From contig NZ_FMVQ01000012.1 of the NCBI RefSeq assembly GCF_900102495.1, positions 1 through 64,000 of the forward strand: 64,000 nucleotides of DNA. Reading direction: 5' to 3'. Below, piece by piece: positions 27,801 through 36,878 of this stretch. How positions within the stretch are numbered: the first letter of the stretch is position 1; the number at the start of each line of letters is the position of its first letter. Below the pieces are notes generated by a model. The model did not search any database. It saw only the letters and a program-made list of their open reading frames with translations, and was not told where the DNA came from. A program made the position numbers and the translations under genes. This DNA is from Nitrosospira sp. Nl5. GTDB lineage: Bacteria; Pseudomonadota; Gammaproteobacteria; Burkholderiales; Nitrosomonadaceae.

Positions 27801-28024
27801 CGTACCGTCAGTTCGAGGGTGTATGGCTGAATGTCAATTGATTGTATCGAGACGGGACGCTGCACAGCTTCCGACAGTAATGTTTCGAGCTTGGTCTTGG
27901 CATAACCCGGCAACCAGAAATAACCGAGCAGGCCAAAGAGAGCAATGGCGGCAGCCAGAATGCCGAGGCCGAGACTTAGGCGTTTGCGGGAAGTGAAGCG
28001 ACGAAGTTGCGAAGTGGGAGACAT
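24896..28024 (-). CDS. AsmA-like DUF748 domain protein
   Basis: Large envelope protein of about 1042 residues. I start at the ATG at 28024 (MSPTSQLRRF); the open frame reaches 28147, but the added part does not look conserved. One membrane helix lies near residues 20-42, followed by repeated beta-rich AsmA/DUF748-type segments (for example SIDIQPYTLELTVRGFRV and related units across the protein). The last 200 residues resemble an OmpA-like peptidoglycan-binding region (GWADQAHDPEAL, LAGLRATAARDWLVEQGGI). Such proteins are thought to affect outer-membrane lipid transport or assembly. The function here is inferred. Confidence 0.85.
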   Translation of the reverse strand: MSPTSQLRRFTSRKRLSLGLGILAAAIALFGLLGYFWLPGYAKTKLETLLSEAVQRPVSIQSIDIQPYTLELTVRGFRVGEKAASAEAGKALLSVDELYTNLSIASIARRAPVISALSVRGPAVRLVRESEQHFNITDLIEDFMKRPDEGGKSIFSVSNIIIEDGRFEFVDRLKNSHQEISEIRIGVPFIANFESTEEAWVEPHFSARVNGAPLALDGKLRPFTSNREATLELKLNDVDLTRIDEYSPIPVGIDLLSGYFDSDLLLTFTQVAGELPSMILTGRATLRKLEIKNEAVETPYTAKFDRLDVILTEINLNGQKSSHAGLVLTDAAVLRRSEPEPALSLQKLSVDEIAIDPMKQNATLGAVTLDRFKTSMRRETDGSLDLVKLFAPSPGKAAPVTATSPADGETDKPWAARLGSLKLVAAALRFEDRTLTKVAPMVVEPLDLSVNDIDFSGITPLKLALQATVNQRGSLETNGSLAWAPLAIDLAVDAKDIDLVSLQGWAGDRLNALLTRGAASFRGKVKADGAPLKVALNGEGRFTNFNVLDKVNARDLLRWRSLDINGIDFVSEPLRANVASVAIADFFAYVIISPEGRFNLQDIVRQDDNGKPSAKTASAKSPATSQAIVSPTLPAAIGTSSSPAPARKPLPVHIGRVVMQGGNINFNDQFITPNYRANLTGLAGRVGPLDPRKPGEIDIHGAVDKTAPLKIAGKIDTLGRELYLDVTATAKGIDMPAFSPYSGKYVGYAIEKGKLSVNVHYHVEKGELTAENNVFLDQLTLGEEIESPDALSIPVNLALALLKNRHGEIDVHLPISGSLNDPQFSIGGLIVKVIVNLLTKAATAPFALLGSLFGDEELSEISFLAGHARITPEAEKRLQALSKALTDRPALKLEIMGWADQAHDPEALKRKMLERKIKAQKLSESVKKGEGGSSLDDVELTPEEYPKYLTVAYKEEKFAKPKNVVGLTKSLPAPEMEQLMLANINAGDSEMRQLAGLRATAARDWLVEQGGISSDRVFVLEPRVEVEAASGKSARRAEFSLR

Positions 28025-28180
28025 GGACAGGTAGTTTCTTGGAATGGTAATTCCATCAATTTTAACCGAAAAGCGGCATTTGAGCGGTTTGCGTGCGCAA
28101 TCCGCTACATTAGCGAGACCAATAAAAGCGGACGCACTCAAGATCACGTGGGCGGGCTGGCACCGGCTTCAAACCAGAAA

Positions 28181-28558
28181 TCAGCGGTGCGGGTTGCGAT
28201 GATGCGGTGGAAATAACCGGAAAGTAATAGCAACCAGGAGCGCGAACAGCACGTAAACTGTCGTCAACACCCATTCTGCAACATCGTAGAATAGAATGCG
28301 ATGCAGCCAGCGCTGGACGAAATTACCCCCGGGTTCCACTTGGCGCAACGCGTCTTCCCACACAGTCAGCGGACATGCCATGCCAACGAGGGATTCGCCA
28401 ACGACGAACAGGATGGCGGCCAAGTGCGCCAGCCGGAACCGAAGATTTCGCACAAAATCCAATCCCATCCACCCACCGATCCAGATTACCGGCAGGCTGC
28501 CGACAACAAACAGCACAAACAGGAAATGAATAATAAGTATCAGGTCGGCGAGTAGCAT
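28181..28558 (-). CDS. DUF2784 membrane protein
   Basis: Small integral membrane protein of 125 residues with three to four helices (residues 3-25, 40-62, 90-112) and a conserved WIGGWMGL-type segment after the first helix. It matches the DUF2784 family. The function is unknown. It precedes the DUF748 gene on the same strand with a 156-bp gap. Confidence 0.8.
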   Translation of the reverse strand: MLLADLILIIHFLFVLFVVGSLPVIWIGGWMGLDFVRNLRFRLAHLAAILFVVGESLVGMACPLTVWEDALRQVEPGGNFVQRWLHRILFYDVAEWVLTTVYVLFALLVAITFRLFPPHHRNPHR

Positions 28559-28955
28559 AACTATCTATGGCCTCAATATCAATGCATCCTGGAGTACAGC
28601 CCTCACACTACCAGCCCGTCGGACTGCCGATAGCATAATCCCTGAAAGGTACCTCTAACAGGGTTTAGACCGAATTTTCCGTGCCTTTTTTGATTCCATC
28701 CTTACTTCCGGCTTTTCTGGTAATCCCCTCAAGTAACAAACGAAAAGAATAAACATATTCTAATAGGTTATTTCGGGTTGTTTGCGCGTATGGGTATAGT
28801 GTCCCGCAACGAAAAAGGCATGGATCAAAGAGACGGACCCAAACCCGGAGTTTGATTGCTTATTTTCCCGGTTTAGAGCCGTGGCCCATAAAGAAGATTT
28901 CTTGCCTCACTTGAACGTCACCTTTTGGTGAGTTCGCTACCCCGCCGGAATCAGG
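28559..28955. other. divergent intergenic region before the TauE gene
   Basis: 397 bp without a recognisable gene. A short hairpin (CCCTG at 28640-28644, CAGGG at 28659-28663, with the palindrome AGGTACCT between) is the only structured sequence I see. It should hold promoters for both flanking genes, but no confident boxes are visible. Confidence 0.45.
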
Positions 28956-29933
28956 ATGAAAATTCGCAACCTCGATCTGACCCGCAATCCTATCAACGTG
29001 GAACACCAGGAACTGGGGCTTCCCCCCATTGAGGAACCGGTTTCTCATCCGGGAACGCACCCGCTGCTCCGGGCCGCAATGTGGTTCATCGTTCTGGTAT
29101 TGATTGTATTGATTCTATTTCTGACGGGACGTTTTTTTCTTTCCAATAACTGGCTTGGCGGTTGGCAAATTATTGGCGAGACACTCAGCGGCAAGATCTT
29201 CTGGAGTGCGGTGATAGTGGGGTTCTTTGCACAAGTAGTGGACGGCGCATTGGGCATGGCTTATGGCGTTACGGCAACCACATTCCTGCTGGCAACAGGC
29301 GCCAGTCCGGGGGCAGCAAGCGCTAGCGTCCATATCGCGGAAATTTTCACTACCGGCGTTTCGGGTATTTCGCACGCCAAATTCGGTAACGTGAATAAAC
29401 AGCTATTTGTGCGTCTGCTGATACCGGGTATTCTGGGCGGGATATTGGGTGCAATGCTGGTGACGCAAATCGATGGTGCCATATTCAAGCCGTACATCTC
29501 CACTTATCTGCTGCTGCTGGGAATCTATATCCTCAGCAAGGCATTTCGCCCACTGCGTTTGCGCACACAAGCCCCAAGGCATGTTGGAAAACTCGCTCTG
29601 TTTGGCGGATTCGTCGATTCGGCGGGAGGCGGCGGCTGGGGACCGGTTGTGACTTCAACTTTGGTGGGTTCGGGGAACGACCCGCGCACTACCATCGGTT
29701 CGGTCAATTTCGCTGAGTTTTTTCTGACATTAACGAGCGCCGCGGTTTTTTCATTGCTGATGGAAACCGATACCTGGCCTATCATCGTCGGCCTGGTATT
29801 TGGTGGACTCTTTGCCGCTCCGTTCGCCGCGGTGCTATGCAAGAAACTCCACGCACGAACGTTGCTGATACTGGTAGGAGCGCTGATCATCATAATCAGC
29901 TTTTACAACCTTTACCGGGCGCTTGCCACGTAA
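28956..29933 (+). CDS. TauE/SafE family anion exporter
   Basis: Membrane protein of 325 residues with about eight helices. The conserved internal-repeat motifs are visible: FFAQVVDGALGMAYG near residue 90 and GGFVDSAGGGGWGPV near 215, as in TauE/SafE (sulfite/organosulfonate exporter) proteins. A longer N-terminus of about 40 residues precedes the first helix. The start has only a weak ribosome-binding site (AGG next to the ATG). The substrate is probably a small anion; it cannot be assigned further. Confidence 0.87.
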   Translation: MKIRNLDLTRNPINVEHQELGLPPIEEPVSHPGTHPLLRAAMWFIVLVLIVLILFLTGRFFLSNNWLGGWQIIGETLSGKIFWSAVIVGFFAQVVDGALGMAYGVTATTFLLATGASPGAASASVHIAEIFTTGVSGISHAKFGNVNKQLFVRLLIPGILGGILGAMLVTQIDGAIFKPYISTYLLLLGIYILSKAFRPLRLRTQAPRHVGKLALFGGFVDSAGGGGWGPVVTSTLVGSGNDPRTTIGSVNFAEFFLTLTSAAVFSLLMETDTWPIIVGLVFGGLFAAPFAAVLCKKLHARTLLILVGALIIIISFYNLYRALAT

Positions 29934-30290
29934 CCGAAAGACGTTCCTCAATGCAGAGGGGCAATTGGAATCACTTATAAGGCCGATGACGACATACGAA
30001 AACGACGTTTTCTTCACAACAGTCCTGTCCCCTACGTGCAGCAAAATAAGCGTTATTGCCAAGACCACCTGTAGCGGCGGATCTCACATTTTTTCGCGCC
30101 AGGATCTGCGTGGTGGCTCTTATCCAATTGATACGGGAACCTGTTTATTTTTTAAATTTGCCGAAACGACAGCGCGTCCCTCACAAATTCCTCACATCTA
30201 CACAATGCTTTTTTGACAACAATGAGCGTAAAATGCTGTTCTACCATGCAAATTTTTTGATATCTATTTTCACAAGACAGGAAAAATCAA
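29934..30290. other. intergenic region before the DUF2490 gene
   Basis: 357 bp with no gene recognised. It contains the short palindrome GAAAACGACGTTTTC at 29998-30012. A TTGACA at about 30213 could be a -35 box, but no -10 box lies at the proper distance. Confidence 0.45.
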
Positions 30291-31019
30291 ATGCTAAATA
30301 AAAAGGGTATTTTTACGGCATTGACGCTATTCGGCCTGGCGCTTTCAGGGCCCGCCGCCGCTCAGTTTGCGGACGACGTGCAGGATTTCGGAACGTGGGG
30401 TGCCATTACCTCGACGGGCAATTTTGGGTTTGTCAATCCAAACAACCCAACCCTCGCGAAAGTCAAGTGGTGGATGGAAGGACAGGGACGTTTCGCTGAC
30501 GATTCATCGAAATTTTCCCAGGCCATTGTGCGTCCAGGTGTAGGTTATCAAGTTACCGACACTGTCAGTGTGTGGGCGGGATACGCTTGGACGCCGACCA
30601 CAACTCCCTATGTCGGGAATACGTACGACGAGCACCGCTCCTGGCAACAGCTCATATGGAGCGACAAATTCTCATGGGGGAGGCTTACCAGCCGCAGCCG
30701 TCTGGAGCAACGTTTTGTCCCTGAACACATAGGGAATGATATGGCTAACCGTTATCGGCACTTGCTAAAGGCAGCGATCCCCCTCTCATTTGCGCCGGGC
30801 TTCAGCTACATCATCCAGAGTGAAGCGTTTGTGGGCCTTAACGATACGGATTGGGTTCCCCGGCGAGGGTTCGATCAAAACCGGTTCTTTACGGGACTCG
30901 GCTACGCCTTCAACAAGAATATCTCAGCAGAAGTCGGTTATATGAATCAATATATTATTCGGCGCGGCGCTAATTATATGGGACATAATCTGGTGGTTAA
31001 CCTATTTATGAATTTTTAA
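30291..31019 (+). CDS. DUF2490 outer-membrane-like protein
   Basis: Secreted beta-rich protein of 242 residues with a signal peptide ending at PAAAQ. It has repeated aromatic strands (VKWWMEGQGRF, SVWAGYAWTPT, LEQRFVPEHIGNDMANRYRH) and a C-terminal phenylalanine, which fits an outer-membrane barrel. The pattern matches DUF2490. The function is unknown. A stem-loop with AAGAGAGAGAA/TTCTCTCTCTT follows it. Confidence 0.82.
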   Translation: MLNKKGIFTALTLFGLALSGPAAAQFADDVQDFGTWGAITSTGNFGFVNPNNPTLAKVKWWMEGQGRFADDSSKFSQAIVRPGVGYQVTDTVSVWAGYAWTPTTTPYVGNTYDEHRSWQQLIWSDKFSWGRLTSRSRLEQRFVPEHIGNDMANRYRHLLKAAIPLSFAPGFSYIIQSEAFVGLNDTDWVPRRGFDQNRFFTGLGYAFNKNISAEVGYMNQYIIRRGANYMGHNLVVNLFMNF

Positions 31020-31042
31020 GCATCGTTTCACTGGAGCACTTG

Positions 31043-31074
31043 AAGAGAGAGAAAGCTTATTCCTTCTCTCTCTT
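31043..31074 (+). terminator. stem-loop after the DUF2490 gene
   Basis: AAGAGAGAGAA at 31043-31053 pairs perfectly with TTCTCTCTCTT at 31064-31074 around a 10-nt loop, followed by T-rich sequence (TGTGTTT). It lies 24 bp after the stop codon, consistent with a transcription end. The stem has few G-C pairs at its base. Confidence 0.6.
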
Positions 31075-31231
31075 TGTGTTTATTGAACCGCCATCGCGCT
31101 GCCCTTTCCGTTTCCTCCAGGTCGCGCAGATTTTCCACAACTCGCTTCAGTCGGCGGTATCCGATTACGCCTGCCGCCCGAAAAACAAGCGTTTACGAGT
31201 TCGGGCGTAGCAGTTCTCGTTCAGAATAGAA

Positions 31232-31741
31232 ATGCAAATAAAAATTCCGGTAATACAAGTCCTTCTGGGTGGGGTTTCGTTGGTACTGATATCGCCCAGC
31301 CTGCCTGCCAGAAGCTTATCCGATCCCGGCAATTACGACCAGTGCGTGCTCGAGTCCATGAAGGGGATCACCAGCAATCGCGCTGCCGACCAGGCCAGGC
31401 AATTTTGCCGCGAGAAATTCTCGGAGATGAAACTCCATCAGGCCGACCTGCCGCCCGATGCTTTCGGAAAACTCATCATTCATGCCGGTTTTGGTTACGG
31501 AGTCTTCAGCGGGAACATTTACAATGGCAACAACGATTACACGGTCACGCGCATAACCGTTCTTCTCACGCCTGGGGGTAAAACGAAACCTGCCAAGGCA
31601 TCTTTGGACGGCAAGGAATACGATATTGATTTGACTGTACCGCCGCTCACTAAAAGCGCCCTGTCAATGCCGATCCTGTCGGATAATACTCAGGAATATT
31701 TGTGGAAGGTCACGAAAGCGAGCGGCTATAGAACCCGATAG
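31232..31741 (+). CDS. small secreted protein with paired cysteines
   Basis: Exported protein of 169 residues with a signal sequence (residues 1-27). The segment YDQCVLESMKGITSN, followed 19 residues later by a second cysteine (FCREKF), resembles a motif common in small bacterial secreted proteins; the two cysteines probably form a disulfide. The rest looks like a beta-sandwich (ITVLLTPGGKTKPAKA). I cannot assign a function. Confidence 0.65.
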   Translation: MQIKIPVIQVLLGGVSLVLISPSLPARSLSDPGNYDQCVLESMKGITSNRAADQARQFCREKFSEMKLHQADLPPDAFGKLIIHAGFGYGVFSGNIYNGNNDYTVTRITVLLTPGGKTKPAKASLDGKEYDIDLTVPPLTKSALSMPILSDNTQEYLWKVTKASGYRTR

Positions 31742-31773
31742 CTTTGCAAGTCCCGGTACTTGAATACGGCCTT

Positions 31774-32298
31774 CTACAGCAGAGGTTTTAACATGGATTC
31801 AAGCTTGCTCCGGCTGAGGCGACCCAAACGGGTATCCGTAATTTTTCCGCTACGGTCAATAACCACGGTAAAAGGTAGCGCCCCTTGGGGGTTTCCCGCC
31901 GCGCCGGCCAATCCCATGGCCCCCATGCCTCCCACCAGTACGGGATAATTGATACCGACCTCCTTACTGAAAGCGGCTACCTTTTCTTTCTGATCCACCG
32001 CAATGCCGACGAAAACCAGTTCTCGATCGCTGAATCGCTTCTGGAGTTCAATGAACTCGGGAATCTCCTCGCGGCACGGTTCGCACCAGGTTGCCCAGAA
32101 ATTAACCACCATTACTTTACCACGCCACTGTGAAATAGGCTGGTTTATGCCCTGCAGGTCCGGCAGGCTCGCCGCGAAGATGGTGTCCGCCCCGGACTGC
32201 GGAGTAGTACGCGTTAACTGGCCGCGCAGCAATAAACCGGCAGCCACTGCAAGTATTGCGATCCCTATATATAACAGTATCTGCTGTGATTTCGTCAT
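31774..32298 (-). CDS. TlpA/ResA-like membrane-anchored thioredoxin
   Basis: Periplasmic thiol-disulfide protein of 174 residues, held by an N-terminal helix (residues 8-25). The active site is WATWCEPC near residue 78 and the cis-proline motif is ALPFTVVID. It belongs to the TlpA/ResA/DsbE family, which reduces apocytochrome c or other periplasmic cysteines. It lies 158 bp downstream of dsbD on the same strand, and DsbD is the usual electron donor for such proteins. Confidence 0.9.
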   Translation of the reverse strand: MTKSQQILLYIGIAILAVAAGLLLRGQLTRTTPQSGADTIFAASLPDLQGINQPISQWRGKVMVVNFWATWCEPCREEIPEFIELQKRFSDRELVFVGIAVDQKEKVAAFSKEVGINYPVLVGGMGAMGLAGAAGNPQGALPFTVVIDRSGKITDTRLGRLSRSKLESMLKPLL

Positions 32299-32456
32299 TG
32301 TGTTTGCCTAAAAGCGCTATTTTCAAACAGCTGTCAGCAGGGTCCCCCGGCGTCGGCCTGGCGCCGCCCATCCCGTACCGTGGGAGCTCTACAGATCCGT
32401 TTGCCTGAGATTCCTCTGAAAGCGGAGATGCGGCTCTAAGCGTTATCCTCGGGACG

Positions 32457-34418
32457 CTAAATCAGCACCGCATTGAGTATGGCGAGAAAACTTTCTTTGT
32501 CCTGATATCCAATAAGCCTGACACGGGGAACTTCATGTCCCTGACGGTCGAGGAACAGGATGCCGGGAGGACCAAACAGTTTGAAGCGTTTGAGCAATGC
32601 CGCATCATCGGGCGTTCCGGCAGTGACGTCAACCTGAAGCAACACCACGTCTTTCAGCCGCGATTGCACTTTTGGATCGGTAAATGTGAAGCGCTCCATT
32701 TCCTTGCATGAAATGCACCAGTCCGCGTAAAAATCCAGCATTACATATTTATTCCGCGACTGGGCGATATGCTGTTCAAGTTCGGCTATCGACTTCACCC
32801 GCTGGAACGGGAGATGCCCGGCCGCCTGACTTTCGCTTCCCGCTTCCCCCACGTTCATACTGGAAATATTTATTCTTGAGAGTGGTTGCAGAATGTCACG
32901 GCTGCCGGATAAAACACCTACCAGTAGCGCAACACCGGTTAGCAGCGCGATCATGCCCAGCCCCTTCAGAAATTTCCGGAACCCCGAGGCGCCAGGCCGC
33001 AACGGGTCAACGGCGTGTAAATAAATGGCTGAGACGATCAGCAGGGCCGACCAGAGAAGCATATGCACCACGGCCGGAATTACTGGCGATATCAACCATA
33101 TCGCTACCCCGAGCAGCAATACGCCGAAAAATTGTTTGACCGACTCCATCCAGGGTCCTGCCTTGGGAAGAAGCGCGCCAGCGGAGGCGCCCAACAACAA
33201 TAGCGGCACCCCCATACCCAAGGCCATGACGAATAAAGCGGAACCGCCAAGCACGACATCCCGCGTCTGGCTGATATAAAGCAGCGCCCCCGCTAGCGGG
33301 GCGGCGACACATGGCCCAACGATCAAAGCGGACAGCGCTCCCATGCCAAATACGCCAGTCAGATGCCCGCCTTTCAAGTGCCCCGCCTCCTCGGAAAGCT
33401 TGCTTTGAAGGAAGCCTGGCAATTGCAATTCATAGAAGCCGAACATGGAAAAGGCCAGCGTTATAAAGATCAGTGCAAATGCCCCAAGCACCCAGGCATT
33501 TTGCAATACCGCGGACAGCATCGCGCCGGAAAGTCCCGCCGCCACCCCTGCTGCAGCGTAAGTGATCGCCATGCCGCTGACATAGGCTAGCGATAGGGTG
33601 AATCCATGTAGCTTGGTAATGCGTTCCCCCCGATTGGCAATGATGCCCGACAGGATAGGAAACATGGGAAACACGCACGGTGTGAATGAAAGGAGCAGGC
33701 CGATGCCAAAGAAACCGGTCAAAATCATCCAGAAACTACCGCTCTCGAACATTCGATCTATTTTGCTGGATTCCGTCTCGATGGCGGGGCCAGGCGACTG
33801 GAATAGTTCGGCAGCGGCATCCGGCTTTGCTGCTGAAAAAGCAGTTGCCGCCGCCGCGTTATTGCTTACCGCATTGGCAACGGCTCCCGCGGCCGCTTTC
33901 GCTACCGGCAGCGTCAGTTCGATCACTTTATTGATCGGCGCGTAGCAAACGCCTATCGGCTCATTGCAGCCCTGATAGGTCGCAACGAGGGTCAACTTGT
34001 TCGTTGGCGATGCTGCCCGTTTCAAGGAAATCACCGCTTCAAACGGTTTATGAAAAACCTCGACCTGACCAAAAGTCAAATCGCTTTTTACCGCCCCTGC
34101 GGGTAACGAGATTTTCTCGATTAATGTTTCGGTATTTTGGGGCTTGAACGCAACCTTGTCCCGATAAAGATAATAGTCTTTCGCCGGCTCGAATTGAGCT
34201 ACCAACGTATTCTCATCGCGCACTCTGACCGTCAGCTTGAAGGCCTGGTCCGGCGGCAGCAATTCCTGTTCGTTCTGATTAAAGCTTGCGCCAAGCTGCT
34301 GTAACTCAGAAAAGAAACCGGAAGATTTCCTCTCCTCCGCGAAGATATTTACGCTGGAAAAACAGAGAAATAGCAGAAAGTATCGGATCAGGTGCATGGG
34401 TAACCTGGCTTTATTCAT
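32457..34418 (-). CDS. dsbD: thiol:disulfide interchange protein DsbD
   Basis: Inner-membrane protein of 653 residues that carries electrons from cytoplasmic thioredoxin to periplasmic partners. A signal peptide (1-27) is followed by the N-terminal immunoglobulin-like domain with its two cysteines (YQGCNEPIGVCYAP), the eight-helix channel with LSFTPCVFPMFPIL and IVGPCVAAPLAG, and a C-terminal thioredoxin domain with DWCISCKE. All three cysteine pairs are present. The start overlaps the stop of cutA by 4 bp (ATGA). Confidence 0.95.
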   Translation of the reverse strand: MNKARLPMHLIRYFLLFLCFSSVNIFAEERKSSGFFSELQQLGASFNQNEQELLPPDQAFKLTVRVRDENTLVAQFEPAKDYYLYRDKVAFKPQNTETLIEKISLPAGAVKSDLTFGQVEVFHKPFEAVISLKRAASPTNKLTLVATYQGCNEPIGVCYAPINKVIELTLPVAKAAAGAVANAVSNNAAAATAFSAAKPDAAAELFQSPGPAIETESSKIDRMFESGSFWMILTGFFGIGLLLSFTPCVFPMFPILSGIIANRGERITKLHGFTLSLAYVSGMAITYAAAGVAAGLSGAMLSAVLQNAWVLGAFALIFITLAFSMFGFYELQLPGFLQSKLSEEAGHLKGGHLTGVFGMGALSALIVGPCVAAPLAGALLYISQTRDVVLGGSALFVMALGMGVPLLLLGASAGALLPKAGPWMESVKQFFGVLLLGVAIWLISPVIPAVVHMLLWSALLIVSAIYLHAVDPLRPGASGFRKFLKGLGMIALLTGVALLVGVLSGSRDILQPLSRINISSMNVGEAGSESQAAGHLPFQRVKSIAELEQHIAQSRNKYVMLDFYADWCISCKEMERFTFTDPKVQSRLKDVVLLQVDVTAGTPDDAALLKRFKLFGPPGILFLDRQGHEVPRVRLIGYQDKESFLAILNAVLI

Positions 34419-34744
34419 TTTTTGTCTGAGGGCAACGTTTCATCGGCAATCCACTTCAAATAAGCCGGCCAGCCGTTGCTTATTGGGACAGCAATGATCT
34501 CCGGTAGTTCGTAGGGGTGAATCGACGTTATCAGCTGTTCCAAGCGGGAGTAATGCTTTGCCAGGGTTTTAATGAATACTGGCACCTCGCTGACGGTTTC
34601 GTTTTTTCCCTGCCAATGGTAGACAGAGACACAGTCAGCCAGCACATTAACGCAGGCCGCCAACCGCTCATCGATCAGCTTGTTGGCAAGGGCCATGGCC
34701 GTGGCTCTGTCGGGCAAGTTGGTAATAACGAGTATGGGGTCCAT
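34415..34744 (-). CDS. cutA: divalent cation tolerance protein CutA
   Basis: Cytoplasmic protein of 109 residues that forms trimers in known members. The family marks are the RLAACVNV segment near residue 30, the YHWQGKNE segment near 45 and SIHPYELPEI near 80. The length is normal for CutA1. It overlaps dsbD by 4 bp, an order often seen in proteobacteria. Confidence 0.93.
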   Translation of the reverse strand: MDPILVITNLPDRATAMALANKLIDERLAACVNVLADCVSVYHWQGKNETVSEVPVFIKTLAKHYSRLEQLITSIHPYELPEIIAVPISNGWPAYLKWIADETLPSDKK

Positions 34745-34783
34745 CGAAGTGGATCACATTATTTAGAATCCGCAGGCGAAATT

Positions 34784-35689
34784 TTACCCATTTTCCACAG
34801 TAATTGCTGCGCCCTTCGCCATACATTCGATCACGGTCGGGTAACGCAGATTTACGTGCAACTCACGCTTTATGCGGGAGTTGGCGAGCCGTCGCGACTC
34901 CTGCATGAACGACAACATGCCGGGCGATATACGCCCCTCGGCATCGGCGCGCGCGATACGGACCGGCCGTGGCAGGTTAAATCGGTCCGCAATCAAATCA
35001 AAATATTCACCCATTTTCAGGCTCGAGTCGTCACAGGCATGATAGATCCTGCCGGGTCGCGCGTGGCGCAAGGCGGCAAAAACAATGCCCGCAAGATCGT
35101 CAGCATGGATGTGGTTGGTATAGCTGTCCTCTTCCGGCAGCAGCGCCGGGGTACATTGGCGCAGGCGGGCAAGCGGCAAACGGTCGGACGCGTAAATTCC
35201 TGGTACACGCAGAATTGAAACGCTCACGCGATTGCGCAACCCCCACCTGCGCACCTGTTTCTCTGCATCGACGCGGCGCCATGCGCGGCCGGTTTGGGGA
35301 TTGAGCACGCGGGTTTCATCCACCAAAGCACCATTACAATCTCCGTAGACTCCACTGGTACTGATGTAGATAAGCCGTTGTGGTAACATTGCTCCCTTCA
35401 TCTTTGGCCGCTTTGTTAACGCGGCCAGGAGATTCATGGTGCGCGTATCGCGCTTGCCATGATCGGGTGGCGGCGCCAGATGCAGCACTGCATTGGCCAC
35501 TCCTGCGAGCTTCCCGAGACTGCCAGGTACGTCGAGATCTCCGAATACGGGAGTAATGCCGCGCAAACGCAACAGAGTCCGGTTCTCCGGGCTTCGATAC
35601 AAGCCCAGCAGCCGGTAGTGCGCCTGCAACAGAGGCGCCGCCCGTAAGGCTACGTCGCCGCAACCAATAATTAAAAGCGTTCGTTTCAT
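34784..35689 (-). CDS. NAD-dependent epimerase/dehydratase family (SDR) protein
   Basis: Extended short-chain dehydrogenase-like protein of 301 residues, of the YeeZ/GalE-related type. It has an N-terminal dinucleotide-binding motif LIIGCGDVALRAAPLL, ISTSGVYGD near residue 115 and NHIHADDLAGI near 195. The motif GxGxxG is altered to GCGDVA, typical of the YeeZ subfamily. The substrate is unknown. It is transcribed away from the ferredoxin-reductase gene. Confidence 0.8.
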   Translation of the reverse strand: MKRTLLIIGCGDVALRAAPLLQAHYRLLGLYRSPENRTLLRLRGITPVFGDLDVPGSLGKLAGVANAVLHLAPPPDHGKRDTRTMNLLAALTKRPKMKGAMLPQRLIYISTSGVYGDCNGALVDETRVLNPQTGRAWRRVDAEKQVRRWGLRNRVSVSILRVPGIYASDRLPLARLRQCTPALLPEEDSYTNHIHADDLAGIVFAALRHARPGRIYHACDDSSLKMGEYFDLIADRFNLPRPVRIARADAEGRISPGMLSFMQESRRLANSRIKRELHVNLRYPTVIECMAKGAAITVENG

Positions 35690-35748
35690 GGTATTTATTT
35701 CATTTGCCGCCAGTTATTTCTTAATTTTGTTAATTCGTTCATAACCGG

Positions 35749-36789
35749 ATGTCACATCAAATCACCATTAAGCCCAGCGGGCACGTCTTTTCCGCCGAAC
35801 CCGGCGAAACTGTATTGCAAGCCGCGTTACGTGAAGGTTTTCCGCTTCCCTATGGTTGCCGTAATGGCGCTTGTGGTACTTGCAAGGGCAAAATCATACA
35901 GGGAACGGTCGATTTCGGCAGCCATAATGAAGAGACGCTGACGGAAATGGAAAAGAAAGCGGGCATGGCGTTGTTTTGCTGCGCTTTACCCCTATCGGAA
36001 CTAGTCATTGAATGTCGTGAAATCGGGGAAATCAAGGATATTCATGTTAAAACTTTGCCATGCCGCGTCCATAAGCTGGAACGGGTCGCACCCAACGTAA
36101 TGGTTATTTCCCTGAAGCTTCCCGCCAACGAACGATTGCAGTTTCTGGCTGGGCAATATATCGATGTTTTCATGAAAAATGGCAAGCGTCGAAGTTTCTC
36201 GCTGGCTAACGCGCCGCATGACGATGAATTGTTGCAACTGCATGTGCGCCACTATCTTGGCGGCACATTTGCCGAGCATGTGTTCACACGCATGAAGGAG
36301 AGGGATATTCTGCGCTTTGAGGGACCGCTCGGCACGTTTTTCCTGCGCGAAGACTCAGACAAACCGATTATATTCGTAGCCAGCGGCACTGGCTTTGCGC
36401 CGGTTAAAAGCATACTCGAGCATGCCTTTCACGTACGGGATCTGCGTGGCGGTGAACGGCAAATGGTGCTCTATTGGGGCAACCGCACTAAAACCGATCT
36501 ATATCTTGCGGATCTGGTGGGAAGCTGGCAACAGAAGTACGATAATTTTACCTTTATCCCAGTGCTATCCGAGGCGTTGCCGGCGGATAATTGGAGCGGA
36601 AGGACCGGCCTGGTGCACCAAGCCGTGCTGGAAGACTTCAATGATCTCGCCGGATATCAGGTTTATGCCTGCGGCACGCCAGCGATGGTCGAAGCTGCGC
36701 ATAGGGATTTCACTACATTGCGACGCCTGCCTGAAGATGAATTTTTCTCCGACGCGTTTACTGTTTCTCCCAGCGAGCCAAAATCGTAG
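35749..36789 (+). CDS. 2Fe-2S ferredoxin-flavin reductase (CDP-6-deoxyglucoseen reductase-like)
   Basis: Electron-transfer flavoprotein of 346 residues. The N-terminal plant-type ferredoxin domain has the cluster motif YGCRNGACGTCKGK plus a fourth cysteine in ALFCCALPL. It is followed by an FAD domain (RRSFSLANAPH) and an NAD domain (IFVASGTGFAPVKSIL, YACGTPAMVEA). Betaproteobacterial homologues are often named CDP-6-deoxy-delta-3,4-glucoseen reductase, but the true partner is usually unknown; I see no dehydratase gene nearby. Confidence 0.85.
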   Translation: MSHQITIKPSGHVFSAEPGETVLQAALREGFPLPYGCRNGACGTCKGKIIQGTVDFGSHNEETLTEMEKKAGMALFCCALPLSELVIECREIGEIKDIHVKTLPCRVHKLERVAPNVMVISLKLPANERLQFLAGQYIDVFMKNGKRRSFSLANAPHDDELLQLHVRHYLGGTFAEHVFTRMKERDILRFEGPLGTFFLREDSDKPIIFVASGTGFAPVKSILEHAFHVRDLRGGERQMVLYWGNRTKTDLYLADLVGSWQQKYDNFTFIPVLSEALPADNWSGRTGLVHQAVLEDFNDLAGYQVYACGTPAMVEAAHRDFTTLRRLPEDEFFSDAFTVSPSEPKS

Positions 36790-36878
36790 ACTCTTAACCT
36801 CCATCTCGGATGCAAGATGAGAACAGCCTGGGCCTTAAACTGGCAGAATTTGCCCTCACCACCCGCTGCCTCAATGCT

